Origin: Allokutzneria sp. A3M-2-11 16
Lineage (GTDB): Bacteria > Actinomycetota > Actinomycetes > Mycobacteriales > Pseudonocardiaceae
Length of the DNA stretch: 64,000 nt
Reading direction: 5' to 3'
Assembly (NCBI RefSeq): GCF_024213555.1
Contig: NZ_JANAVO010000001.1
Location: 1,736,001-1,800,000, forward strand
This document shows, piece by piece, positions 43,512 through 51,935 of this stretch. The notes under the pieces were generated by a model, which was not told the origin of the DNA, ran no database searches, and saw only the letters and a program-made list of their open reading frames with translations. Position 1 is the stretch's first letter; the number at the start of each line of letters is the position of its first letter. The translations under genes were made by a program, and so were the position numbers.

Positions 43512-44914
43512 TGGCGACGAACCCGCTGACCGAGGGTGTCGACGACTTCGTCGACGACCTCCTCGGCGGTCAGCCCGACACCAGGCCGTACCTCCTCGGG
43601 GAGCGGAACCAGAACCTGACCCACGGCGACCTCAGGGAAGCGGTCGGCGCCGAGGTCTCGCTGTTCGCCGGGGCCGGGATCGGTCCGGGCAGCACGGTGG
43701 CCCTCCAGGTGCCGCCCAGCTACACCCAGATCGAGGTCCTGCTGGCGCTGTGGACGCTGGGCGCCCAGGTGATGCTGATCGACTACCGGTTCAAGTCCGC
43801 CGAGGTCAAGGTGCTGCACCAGCTGTGCAGGCCGCAGCACGCGGTGCACACCGGCACCGCAGCGAAGTCACTGCTGGCCTTCCGGTCGCGGTACGAGCTG
43901 GTGACCCAGCGGCTGGCCGGTGGGCTGCCCGCGTCGACTGAGCACCGTCTGGTGCAGTTCAGCTCGGGGTCCACCGGCGTGCCGAAGGTCATCGGCCGGA
44001 CCGCGCGGTCGCTCGCCGAGGAGATCACCCGGTTCACCAAGGTGGACGGGATGCCCGGTGCCGGGGAACGGGTGCTGCTGCTCAGCTCGACCGCGCACAG
44101 CTTCGGGTTGATCGCCGGACTGCTGCACTCGCTCGCGGTCGGCGCCGAAGTGGTGTTCGCGCCGATGATGACCGCGAGCGGCATCGTGGAGGCCGCGGTG
44201 AACCACCGCGTCGACGCGATCTTCGGTGTGCCGTTCCACTACGAGCTGCTGGGCTCGATCACGCGGCCGCCCCGGTTGCCGGGAGACCGAGCCGTCTCGG
44301 GCGGCGAGCTGATGCCGCCGGAGGCGGCTGACCGGTTCGCCGAACGGTACGGCTTCAGGGTCGGCGAGTCCTACGGGACCACCGAGACCGGCGTGATCGC
44401 GATGGACGTCAGCGGCGCCCTGCGACCGGCGGTCGGCAGGGCGGCACCCGGAGTGGACGTGCGGGTGCGGGACGGGGAACTGGAGGTCCGGCTGGAGCGG
44501 ACGCCCTACCTGACCGCGAACGGTCAGGACGGCTACCGGGACGGCTGGTTCCGCACCCGTGACCGGACGACCGTGGACGGGACGGGCTCGATCCGGCTGC
44601 TCGGCCGCAGCGACTCGCTCGTGGTGGTCGGTGGGCTGAAGGTCGACCTGACCGAGGTGGAGGCGGTGCTGGCCGCTCATCCCCTGGTGCGGGAGGCCGC
44701 ACTGGTCCACGACGAGGTGATCAAGGCGTACGTGTCCGCCGACGCCGAGGACCTGACCGTCGCGGACCTGACCGCGTGGTGCCAGGACCGGCTCGCCGAC
44801 TACAAGCTCCCCAAGCTCTTCCGGATCGTGGCGGCGCTTCCCCGAACCCCCAACGGAAAGCTCGTCCGCGACCCCTCCGCGCTGCGCACGGCGACGCTCG
44901 CCGGCGCCTCCTAG
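43511..44914 (+). CDS. adenylate-forming ligase, probable 3,4-AHBA activating/loading enzyme
   Basis: 467 residues of the ANL superfamily: P-loop QFSSGSTGVPKV, VGESYGTTETG, DGWFRTRD and the C-terminal lysine region PNGKLVRD. It is shorter than typical acyl-CoA ligases. Lying directly after the 3,4-AHBA genes and before two carrier-protein genes, it probably adenylates 3,4-AHBA and loads it on an ACP (or CoA). The specificity is inference. Confidence 0.85.
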   Translation: MATNPLTEGVDDFVDDLLGGQPDTRPYLLGERNQNLTHGDLREAVGAEVSLFAGAGIGPGSTVALQVPPSYTQIEVLLALWTLGAQVMLIDYRFKSAEVKVLHQLCRPQHAVHTGTAAKSLLAFRSRYELVTQRLAGGLPASTEHRLVQFSSGSTGVPKVIGRTARSLAEEITRFTKVDGMPGAGERVLLLSSTAHSFGLIAGLLHSLAVGAEVVFAPMMTASGIVEAAVNHRVDAIFGVPFHYELLGSITRPPRLPGDRAVSGGELMPPEAADRFAERYGFRVGESYGTTETGVIAMDVSGALRPAVGRAAPGVDVRVRDGELEVRLERTPYLTANGQDGYRDGWFRTRDRTTVDGTGSIRLLGRSDSLVVVGGLKVDLTEVEAVLAAHPLVREAALVHDEVIKAYVSADAEDLTVADLTAWCQDRLADYKLPKLFRIVAALPRTPNGKLVRDPSALRTATLAGAS

Positions 44915-44945
44915 CTCAACCCGACGACGAAACACGAGGTCAGAC

Positions 44946-45218
44946 ATGTCCGCTCTGCTGGCAAGCGACGTCCGCCAGTTCCTGTTGACCACGATCAACG
45001 ACGAGATGAACATCCCGGTCGACGGCGCGAACATCACCGACGAGAGCCCGATCGGCGTCGGCGGGCTCGATCTCGAGTCGATCAGGCTCATCGAGCTCAT
45101 CGCCCGCCTCCAGCGCGAGTACGAGATCGAGATCCCGGACGCCGACATCGAGCTGCTCATCCCGATGACCTTCAGCGAGCTGGTCGACTACGTCCTCCAG
45201 CGCAGGGCCGCCGCATGA
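44946..45218 (+). CDS. acyl carrier protein 1
   Basis: 90 residues, acidic, helical. The phosphopantetheine serine is Ser45 in GGLDLESIRLIEL; Glu replaces the usual Asp before it. The C-terminal helix is MTFSELVDYVLQ. It is likely the carrier for the aromatic starter or the growing chain. It is preceded by a 31-bp gap, the largest in the operon, with a weak GAGG site. Confidence 0.9.
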   Translation: MSALLASDVRQFLLTTINDEMNIPVDGANITDESPIGVGGLDLESIRLIELIARLQREYEIEIPDADIELLIPMTFSELVDYVLQRRAAA

Positions 45219-45472
45219 CCTCGGGCACCCCGATCACGGCCGACGACGTCCGGCGCCTGCTGTCCGAGCGGAAGATCTTCCCCGAGCTCCCCGAGCGGCT
45301 GGCCGACGACACCCCGGTGACCCTGGACTCGATGGGACTCATCTGGTTCCTGCACCAGCTCACCGAGCAGCACGGCGTGCGGATCGAGCCCACGGAGGCC
45401 GAGTTCGAGGAGTTCACCTCGGTGGGCGCGATCGTCGCCTACCTGGCCCGGAAGGTGCCCGATGGGACGTGA
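45215..45472 (+). CDS. acyl carrier protein 2 (divergent)
   Basis: 85 residues. The LDSMGLIWFLHQL helix keeps the phosphopantetheine Ser39 in the normal Asp-Ser context, but a Trp/Phe replaces acidic recognition residues in helix II, and the first helix is Arg/Lys-rich. It may carry malonyl or serve a different partner than ACP 1. It overlaps ACP 1 by 4 bp and the ketosynthase gene by 11 bp. Confidence 0.82.
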   Translation: MTSGTPITADDVRRLLSERKIFPELPERLADDTPVTLDSMGLIWFLHQLTEQHGVRIEPTEAEFEEFTSVGAIVAYLARKVPDGT

Positions 45473-46598
45473 GGTCGTTGTCACCGGATTCGGTGTGCAC
45501 ACCGCGCACGGCCGGGGAGCACCCGCCGTGCGGGACGGAGTTTTCGCGGGCAAGGCCGCCTTCGCGCCGGTCACGCGGTTTGACACCAGCCCGTACCGGG
45601 GGTCGGTTGCCGCCACCGTGCCCGGTGACCCGGAGCTGCTGGAGGTGTTGGCCGGATGCGTCGAGGACGCGCTGACCATGGCCGGGCGCGCCGATGGCGG
45701 GGACATGCCGTTCCTGCTGGGCTGCCTCGGGGACTTCGGCGCGATCACCCGCTTCTGGCGCGACGGTCCTTCGGCCGACACGGTGAACGGAACTCCCGCC
45801 GTGGTCGCGGACACGATCGCCGACCGATTCAGCTTGCGTGGCAAGCGATTGACCTACACCAACGCCTGTGTGGCGTCGGCGGCGGCGATCATCCACGGCT
45901 GGCAGCTGGTGTCGTCGGGACGGGCCGACACCGTGGTGTGCGCCGGGGTCTACCTGTTGGAGGAAGCGACTTTCGGGCAGTTCGACTCCGGGCTGGCGAT
46001 CTCCCTGGACAGCACGCTCCGGCCGTTCTCGGCGGATCGGCGCGGGATGCTGCTCGGGGACGGGGCCGCGGTCGTCGTGATCGAGTCCGCTGACGTCGCC
46101 CGGCGACGCGGGAGCACCCCGCTCGCCAGGATCACCGGCTGGGGACTGGCATCGGACGCCTACCACATCGCCAAGCCCCACCCCGACGGCAAAGGGCTCG
46201 CGCTCGCGGTGGAGCAGGCGCTGCGGATGAGCGGGACCGGGCCTGAAGGCATCGGTTATGTGAACGCGCACGGCACGGGAACCCGCCTCAACGACAGTGC
46301 GGAGACCAACGGGCTGCGCGCGGTGTTCGGCGCCTCGGCGGACGCTATTCCGGTCAGTTCGACCAAGAGCACGACCGGGCACCTCATGGCGGCCTCCGGC
46401 GCGGTCGAGTTCGTCATCTCGTTGCTGGCGCTCATGGACAACGTCCTGCCGCCGACCGCCGGGTACACCACCCCGGACCCGGCCTGCGACCTGGACTACG
46501 TCACCGAGGGTCCCAGGGCGGCCGACCTGCGCCGGGTGCTGACGCTGAACGCCGCGTTCGGCGGGATGAACACCGCGATCCTGTTGGAGTCACCGTGA
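45462..46598 (+). CDS. beta-ketoacyl synthase, KAS II/type II PKS-like
   Basis: 378 residues with an intact Cys-His-His triad: Cys136 in YTNACVAS, His270 in NAHGTGT, His307 in KSTTGH. It should condense the ACP-bound aromatic acyl group with malonyl-ACP. The thiolase fold ends with LNAAFGGMNTAILLE. The next gene is a truncated ketosynthase-like partner, mirroring the KS-CLF arrangement of type II PKS. Confidence 0.92.
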   Translation: MGREVVVTGFGVHTAHGRGAPAVRDGVFAGKAAFAPVTRFDTSPYRGSVAATVPGDPELLEVLAGCVEDALTMAGRADGGDMPFLLGCLGDFGAITRFWRDGPSADTVNGTPAVVADTIADRFSLRGKRLTYTNACVASAAAIIHGWQLVSSGRADTVVCAGVYLLEEATFGQFDSGLAISLDSTLRPFSADRRGMLLGDGAAVVVIESADVARRRGSTPLARITGWGLASDAYHIAKPHPDGKGLALAVEQALRMSGTGPEGIGYVNAHGTGTRLNDSAETNGLRAVFGASADAIPVSSTKSTTGHLMAASGAVEFVISLLALMDNVLPPTAGYTTPDPACDLDYVTEGPRAADLRRVLTLNAAFGGMNTAILLESP

Positions 46599-47383
46599 TG
46601 ACCACCCGACAGTCCCTGTCCCTGACGGTCGTGGCCGTCGCCACGCGCACCGAGCCGGACGGCCACCCCGACATTCCCCGGTTGCCGGGTTTCGTGGAGT
46701 CCACGTTCAACCCGCTGCTGTTCGACGTGGCGCAGCGGTGCCTGACCGCGGCACCGGGCGATCCCTCGCGCACCGCCGTCGTGCTGGGCGGCCTGATGGG
46801 CGACTCCACCACGTTCGACCTGACCAGCCAGCGGATGGTGGCCGGTCAGGTACACAACCCGCTGCTGTTCATGCAGGCGACCTCCAACTCGGTACTCGGC
46901 TACCTCAGCCGGGAGTTCGGCATCACCGGACCGATGAGCTGCCTCTCCGTGTCCGGCGGGTTGGCGGGCGAACTGCTCCTGGCCGCCGACCTCGTGCTCG
47001 ACACGGCCGAGGTGGACCGGGTCCTGCTGCTCGGCGTCGAGCTCGCCGCGAACGAGCGCACCGGCCACGCCTACCGGCTCCTGGCGGACAGCGGTGGCCA
47101 GGTCGGCCCGCCGGTCGCGGACGTGGCGGTCGCGCTGCTGGTCGAGCGCGGCGCCGGGCCGGTGGAGATCACCTCCATCGGTGCGGCCGAGGACCTTGGC
47201 GGCGCACCGGCCCCGGGTGGCTACGGAAGCGTGCAGGGCCTGGTCCACCTCGCTCTCGGCTGCACCGGCTCCGGGGCGCCGGGCACCACGACCCTCGTCC
47301 ACGACCCGACCGCGCCCGCTGAGCAGGCGGTGGTCGAGCTGACCCATCGCGACGCGGCACTCGACAAAGGACCAGAAGCATGA
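46598..47383 (+). CDS. truncated ketosynthase-like protein lacking the catalytic Cys (CLF-like)
   Basis: About 261 residues resembling the N-terminal half of ketosynthases (LLFDVAQRCL..VVLGGLMGDST; ITGPMSCLSVSGGLAGELLLAADLVL; RVLLLGVE). At the place of the nucleophilic Cys the sequence reads SGG, and the usual C-terminal half with both His residues is missing. It is probably a non-catalytic partner of the preceding ketosynthase. ATG at 46598 or the overlapping GTG at 46595 can start it. Confidence 0.8.
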   Translation: MTTRQSLSLTVVAVATRTEPDGHPDIPRLPGFVESTFNPLLFDVAQRCLTAAPGDPSRTAVVLGGLMGDSTTFDLTSQRMVAGQVHNPLLFMQATSNSVLGYLSREFGITGPMSCLSVSGGLAGELLLAADLVLDTAEVDRVLLLGVELAANERTGHAYRLLADSGGQVGPPVADVAVALLVERGAGPVEITSIGAAEDLGGAPAPGGYGSVQGLVHLALGCTGSGAPGTTTLVHDPTAPAEQAVVELTHRDAALDKGPEA

Positions 47384-49077
47384 TCACTAAGGCAGAGCGC
47401 GCCCAGATCGTCGCCGACGACGAACTGGGCGCGGGGAACGTACTGCACCGGCTCGCGGTGTACGGGCGCCCGGAGCACGAGGAGGTGCTGTGGACCGACG
47501 GCACCTGGCGGGCGCCGGACGGCAGCCACCCCGAGGTGCTCACCCTGGGCGGGCTGCGCGCGACCGTGGAGACCTACGCCGGGTTCTACCACTCCAGGGG
47601 CGTCCGGCCACGGGACGTCGTCGCGGTGGTCACGGCGTCCAGCCCCGAGTTCGCCATCAACTTCCTCGCGCTCACCGCGCTGGGGGCGATCCCGTCCTTC
47701 GCCAACGCCAAGCTGCGCCCGGAGATCGTCCGGGAGTACGTGCGCAGGCAGGCAGCGCTGGGCGTGATCACCGACGAGGACCGCTTCCCGGTGCTGTCCG
47801 GGGCGGGCGATCCCGATCCGGGAGTGGAGTTCGTCGTCACCGCCGCGGACGTCCGCCCGGAGCACCGCGAACTGCTCCCGGCGGGCTACCCCTACCGCCA
47901 CCACGCGACCGACCCGATCATCATCTCGCACTCCTCCGGCACCACCGGGATGCCCAAGGCCGTGCCGCACACGCACCAGAGCCTGCTCTACGCCCACCTG
48001 CACGCGCTGCGGGTGTTCATGGGCGACGGCATGACCCGGCTCCTGGTCAACTACCCGGGCAACCACAACGCCGCGATGTCGACGATGATGCTCGGCCTGC
48101 TGCTGCGCGCACCGGTGATGATGCTGTCCAGCCAGGTCGGCACCGACGTGCTGGACGCGATCGAGCAGTTCAAGCCCAGCGCGGTGTTCGCCTTCTCCGG
48201 GACCTACGCCCAGATGGCCGCCGAGGACCTGTCCGCGCGGAACATGTCCAGCATCGAGCGGTACTTCAACACCGGTGACGCCGCGCACGAGGCGCACATC
48301 AGGAAGCTCATCACGCAGGGCAGCCACGAGGAGATCGGTCCCGACTTCCAGCGGCACCGCGTGCCCGGCTCGGTCTTCACCGACGGGCTCGGCTCCTCCG
48401 AGACGGGTTACTCGATGTTCAACAACGCGCACCGCCCGGGCAGCGCGTCCTTCGGCCGCTGCATCGGCAAGGCGATGAGCTTCGCCGACGCCGCGGTGCT
48501 GTCGGAGGACGGCAGGCCGCTGCCCGCGGGGGAGGTGGGCAGGCTCGGTGTGCGGTCGCCGACGCTGACCCCCGGGTACTGGAACGACAGCGGCACCTGG
48601 CACAAGCTCCGGCTCGGCGGTTACTGGCTGACCGGTGACCTGGCCTACCGGGACGAGAAGGGCTACTTCTTCCACCTCGACCGGGCGCCGGACGCGGTCC
48701 GGACCGCCGCCGGGATCGTGTTCAGCACCCGCTCCGAGGAGCTGCTGCTGCGCGAGCTGCCCGGCCTTGCCGACTGCACCGTGGTGGGGATCGCGCCGGA
48801 CGGGGTCCGCGCGGACTGGGACGGTGACGGCGAAGCGGAGGCCTATGCGCTGCTCCAGCTGGCCGAGGACGCGCGGACGCCCGACGACCTGACCGCGTGG
48901 GTGAACGAAGTGCTTGTGGCGGAAGGGTTTCCGCCGATGGCGAAAGCGTTGCGGATGGACATGGGTGAGTTGGCGGTCGGGGTCACCGGCAAGGTGCTCA
49001 AGCGGGTCATGCGGGAGCGGGCTCGCGAGCTGGTGGCCCGTGCCGAGAACCAGGTCGCGGTCGGACGAGAGGACTGA
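47380..49077 (+). CDS. AMP-dependent ligase homologue, candidate ATP-dependent diazotase
   Basis: 565 residues of the ANL superfamily: ISHSSGTTGMPKAV P-loop, GLGSSETGYSM, YWLTGDLAYRDEKG and TGKVLKRVMRER. Enzymes of this type encoded beside aspartate-nitrosuccinate genes (CreM of cremeomycin, and homologues in the avenalumic acid and Kutzneria p-coumaric acid clusters) activate nitrite with ATP and diazotise an aryl amine. That assignment fits the context here, but a plain carboxylic acid ligase cannot be excluded from sequence. Confidence 0.78.
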   Translation: MITKAERAQIVADDELGAGNVLHRLAVYGRPEHEEVLWTDGTWRAPDGSHPEVLTLGGLRATVETYAGFYHSRGVRPRDVVAVVTASSPEFAINFLALTALGAIPSFANAKLRPEIVREYVRRQAALGVITDEDRFPVLSGAGDPDPGVEFVVTAADVRPEHRELLPAGYPYRHHATDPIIISHSSGTTGMPKAVPHTHQSLLYAHLHALRVFMGDGMTRLLVNYPGNHNAAMSTMMLGLLLRAPVMMLSSQVGTDVLDAIEQFKPSAVFAFSGTYAQMAAEDLSARNMSSIERYFNTGDAAHEAHIRKLITQGSHEEIGPDFQRHRVPGSVFTDGLGSSETGYSMFNNAHRPGSASFGRCIGKAMSFADAAVLSEDGRPLPAGEVGRLGVRSPTLTPGYWNDSGTWHKLRLGGYWLTGDLAYRDEKGYFFHLDRAPDAVRTAAGIVFSTRSEELLLRELPGLADCTVVGIAPDGVRADWDGDGEAEAYALLQLAEDARTPDDLTAWVNEVLVAEGFPPMAKALRMDMGELAVGVTGKVLKRVMRERARELVARAENQVAVGRED

Positions 49078-49080
49078 CCT

Positions 49081-49995
49081 GTGCGCGTTCTCGTCGCCGG
49101 TGCCACCGGTGTGATCGGACGGAGCTTGCTGCCACTGCTCCGGGCGGAGGGGCACCACGTCACCGCACTGGTCCGCCCCACGTCCGGGTGGGTGTCGGCG
49201 GACGCGGTCGAGTTCGCCGACGCGTTGGACGCCGAGGCGGTCGAGACCGCGGTCCGCAACGCCGAGCCGGAGGTGGTCGTCCACCAGCTGTCGGCCCTGC
49301 GCGCGGAGCCCGGCGTCAGGTGGCAGGGGCTCGAACGAACCGCTCGGCTGCGGGTCGAGGGAACCGCGAACCTCGTCGCCGCGGCCGAGGCGGCCGGGGC
49401 ACAGCGGTTCGTCGCGCAGAGCGTGGCCTTCGCGACCGCACCGCAGCAGGCACGGGTGCTCGACGAGGACGCGCCGCTGTACCTCGACGCTCCCGACACG
49501 GGGTGGGCCGAGACCGTGCGGGCCGTCGAGCAGCTGGAACACCTGGTGCTCCGGAAGTCCGGCGTTGCCGGTGTCGTCCTGCGGTACGGAGTCCTCTACG
49601 GCGAGGGCACGCTGTACGACAGCGAGGGCATGCTCGGGCAGGCCGCGCGCGCTGGTCGCCTGCCGCTGGTCGGCGACGGGAACGGGGTCTCCTCGTTCGT
49701 GCGGGTCGATGACGCGGCCGCGGCCGCCGTCGTGGCCGTGCACAGCGAGCAGACCGGCGTGTTCAACATCGTCGACGACGATCCGGCTCCCGCGCGGGAC
49801 TGGGTTCCCCACTTCGCGCACGCCCTCGGAGGTCCGCCGCCGAAGGCGATGCCGGGCGAGCTGGCGGCCCGCGTGCTCGGCTGGTTCCCCAGCTTTCAGC
49901 AGACCGGGCTGTGCGGCGCGAGCAACCAGCGCGCCAAGGACCGCCTGGGCTGGAGTCCCGCGGTCCCGAGCTGGCGCAACGGTTTCCTGTCATGA
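49081..49995 (+). CDS. NAD(P)-dependent extended SDR reductase
   Basis: 304 residues with an N-terminal Rossmann motif GATGVIG and NAD-epimerase/dehydratase-type features (VRNAEPEVVVHQLSAL; VLRYGVLYGEG; FNIVDDDP). The usual YxxxK is not obvious. Two roles are possible: reduction of the beta-keto chain, or hydride replacement of the diazo group as described for deaminating diazotisation. GTG starts 3 bp after the ligase stop, and the end overlaps the next gene by 4 bp. Confidence 0.82.
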   Translation: MRVLVAGATGVIGRSLLPLLRAEGHHVTALVRPTSGWVSADAVEFADALDAEAVETAVRNAEPEVVVHQLSALRAEPGVRWQGLERTARLRVEGTANLVAAAEAAGAQRFVAQSVAFATAPQQARVLDEDAPLYLDAPDTGWAETVRAVEQLEHLVLRKSGVAGVVLRYGVLYGEGTLYDSEGMLGQAARAGRLPLVGDGNGVSSFVRVDDAAAAAVVAVHSEQTGVFNIVDDDPAPARDWVPHFAHALGGPPPKAMPGELAARVLGWFPSFQQTGLCGASNQRAKDRLGWSPAVPSWRNGFLS

Positions 49996-51935
49996 GCCGG
50001 CTCGCTGTGTGCATCGTCGGTGCCGGTCCGCGCGGGACCTCGGTGCTGGAGCGGATCTGTGCCAACTACGCGGAGGTCTGCCTTCCCGGCACCGGGGTTG
50101 TCGTCCACGTGGTGGACCCGTTCTCGGCGGGGCCTGGAAGTGTTTGGCGCACCGAACAATCCGGCCACCTGCTGATGAACACCGTGGCGTCACAGGTGAG
50201 CCTGTTCACCGATGAGAGCGTCGACTGCGCCGGGCCGGTGGTGTCGGGACCGAGCTTGTACGACTGGGTAAGGGGGATCGACTCCCGGGCCCTGCCGGGC
50301 GCGCTCGCCGCGGAAGCCGACCGGTTGGGGCCGGACTCCTACCCGTCGCGGTCGCTCTACGGCCACTATCTCGAATGGGTCTTCCACCGCCTGGTCGCGA
50401 CCGCTCCGGATGGGGTCGCCATCAAGGTGCACCGCAGTACCGCTGTCGCGCTTGAGGACCAGTCCGATGGCCGACAGTCCGTGCGGCTGGCGGACGGAAC
50501 CCTGCTGGAAGACCTGGACTCGGTCGTGCTGGCGCTGGGGCACTGCCAGATGGCGCCCACCGAGGACGAGGCCGCACTGCGCGGGTTCGCCGTCGATCAC
50601 GCGCTGCGCTACGTCGAACCGAGCAATCCGGCGGATGCCGACCTCAGCGGGGTCATGCCGGGGGAAAAGGTCGCTCTGCGCGGCCTCGGGCTCAACTTCT
50701 TCGACTACCTCGCGTTGCTCACCGAGGGTCGGGGCGGTCGCTTCGAACGGCTTCGCGGCGGGCTGCGCTACGTGCCTTCCGGCCAGGAGCCAGTGCTCTA
50801 CGCGGGTTCCCGGCGCGGCGTCCCGCACCACGCGAGGGGGGAGAACCAGAAGGGCCCTGCGGGCAGGCATCGTCCCCGCTTCCTGACCGGCCCCCAGGTC
50901 GCGCAGTTGCGGGATCGGGCGCAGTCGGGACAGCGGCTGACTTTCCGCGGTGACCTCTGGCCGCTGATCGACAAGGAAGTCCGCACCGTCTACTACCAGA
51001 CCCTGATGTTCACGCGCGGCGACATGGCTGCGGCCTGGGCCTTCCTGCGGGACTACGTCGCGTGCCAGCGGGCCGGAACGGATGACGACGCGGTGCTCTC
51101 GCGCTACGGGATCGACCGCGGCCAGCGCTGGGACTGGTCCGGGCTCGAACGACCGCACGGCGACCGGATCTTCGCCGATCGGGCGGAGTTCGGCCGGTGG
51201 CTGTCCGACTACCTGGACCGGGACGTCGCCGAGGCGCGCCTGGGCAACGTGCGAAGCCCGCTCAAAGCGGCGCTGGACGTCCTGCGCGACCTCCGCAACG
51301 AGATCAGGCTCATCGTGGACCACGGCGGTATCACCGCCAGTTCCTACCGCGACGAACTGGCGCGGTGGTACACGCCGTTCAACGCGTTCCTGTCCATCGG
51401 ACCGCCGTTGCGCCGGATCGAGGAGATGGCCGCGCTCGTCGAGGCCGGTGTGCTGCGGGTGCTCGGTCCCGGCATGCGGGTCGTCACCGACTCCGACACT
51501 CCGGGTTTCCTGGTCGACGCGACCTCGGTCCTGGAGGCCCCGGTCGCGGTGACGACCCTGATCGAAGCGCGAGTGCCCGACGTCGACCTCCGGCGGGCGG
51601 CCAACCCGCTGCTGCGATCCATGACTGCGGGTGGGCAGTGCCGGGCGTACCGCATGGTCGACGAGGTCGGTGGTGACTTCGACAGCGGTGGCCTCGCGGT
51701 GACGGCCCGCCCGTACCGACTGCTCGACGCGCACGGCAGTCCCCACGAACGGCGTTTCGCCTTCGGTGTGCCGACCGAGTACGTGCACTGGGTGACCGCC
51801 GCGGGGATTCGTCCCGGCGTCGGCTCAGTCACCTTGGAGGACTCCGACGCGATCGCCAGGACCGTGCTGGCGCTCGGCTCGGTCAACCCCTCCCGGCCTT
51901 CGGCCGAGCCCGTGCGCGAAGGAGCGCAGCTGTGA
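49992..51935 (+). CDS. FAD/NAD(P)-binding monooxygenase, CreE-type nitrosuccinate-forming enzyme
   Basis: 647 residues with an FAD-binding VGAGPRGTSVLERI motif at the N terminus and the conserved body of the NAD_binding_9-type family (GHLLMNTVASQVSLFTD; GDLWPLIDKEVRTVYY). The adjacent lyase gene supports the CreE role: oxidation of the amino group of L-aspartate to nitrosuccinate with FAD, NADPH and oxygen. ATG overlaps the SDR stop (ATGA), and the end overlaps the lyase start. Confidence 0.88.
   Translation: MSRLAVCIVGAGPRGTSVLERICANYAEVCLPGTGVVVHVVDPFSAGPGSVWRTEQSGHLLMNTVASQVSLFTDESVDCAGPVVSGPSLYDWVRGIDSRALPGALAAEADRLGPDSYPSRSLYGHYLEWVFHRLVATAPDGVAIKVHRSTAVALEDQSDGRQSVRLADGTLLEDLDSVVLALGHCQMAPTEDEAALRGFAVDHALRYVEPSNPADADLSGVMPGEKVALRGLGLNFFDYLALLTEGRGGRFERLRGGLRYVPSGQEPVLYAGSRRGVPHHARGENQKGPAGRHRPRFLTGPQVAQLRDRAQSGQRLTFRGDLWPLIDKEVRTVYYQTLMFTRGDMAAAWAFLRDYVACQRAGTDDDAVLSRYGIDRGQRWDWSGLERPHGDRIFADRAEFGRWLSDYLDRDVAEARLGNVRSPLKAALDVLRDLRNEIRLIVDHGGITASSYRDELARWYTPFNAFLSIGPPLRRIEEMAALVEAGVLRVLGPGMRVVTDSDTPGFLVDATSVLEAPVAVTTLIEARVPDVDLRRAANPLLRSMTAGGQCRAYRMVDEVGGDFDSGGLAVTARPYRLLDAHGSPHERRFAFGVPTEYVHWVTAAGIRPGVGSVTLEDSDAIARTVLALGSVNPSRPSAEPVREGAQL

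Noticed and set aside
47221-49821. 866-codon minus-strand open frame opposite the biosynthetic ligase and SDR
   Set aside because: It is the antisense of two strongly supported genes, with His/Arg/Val/Gly-rich low-complexity content typical of GC-rich shadow frames.
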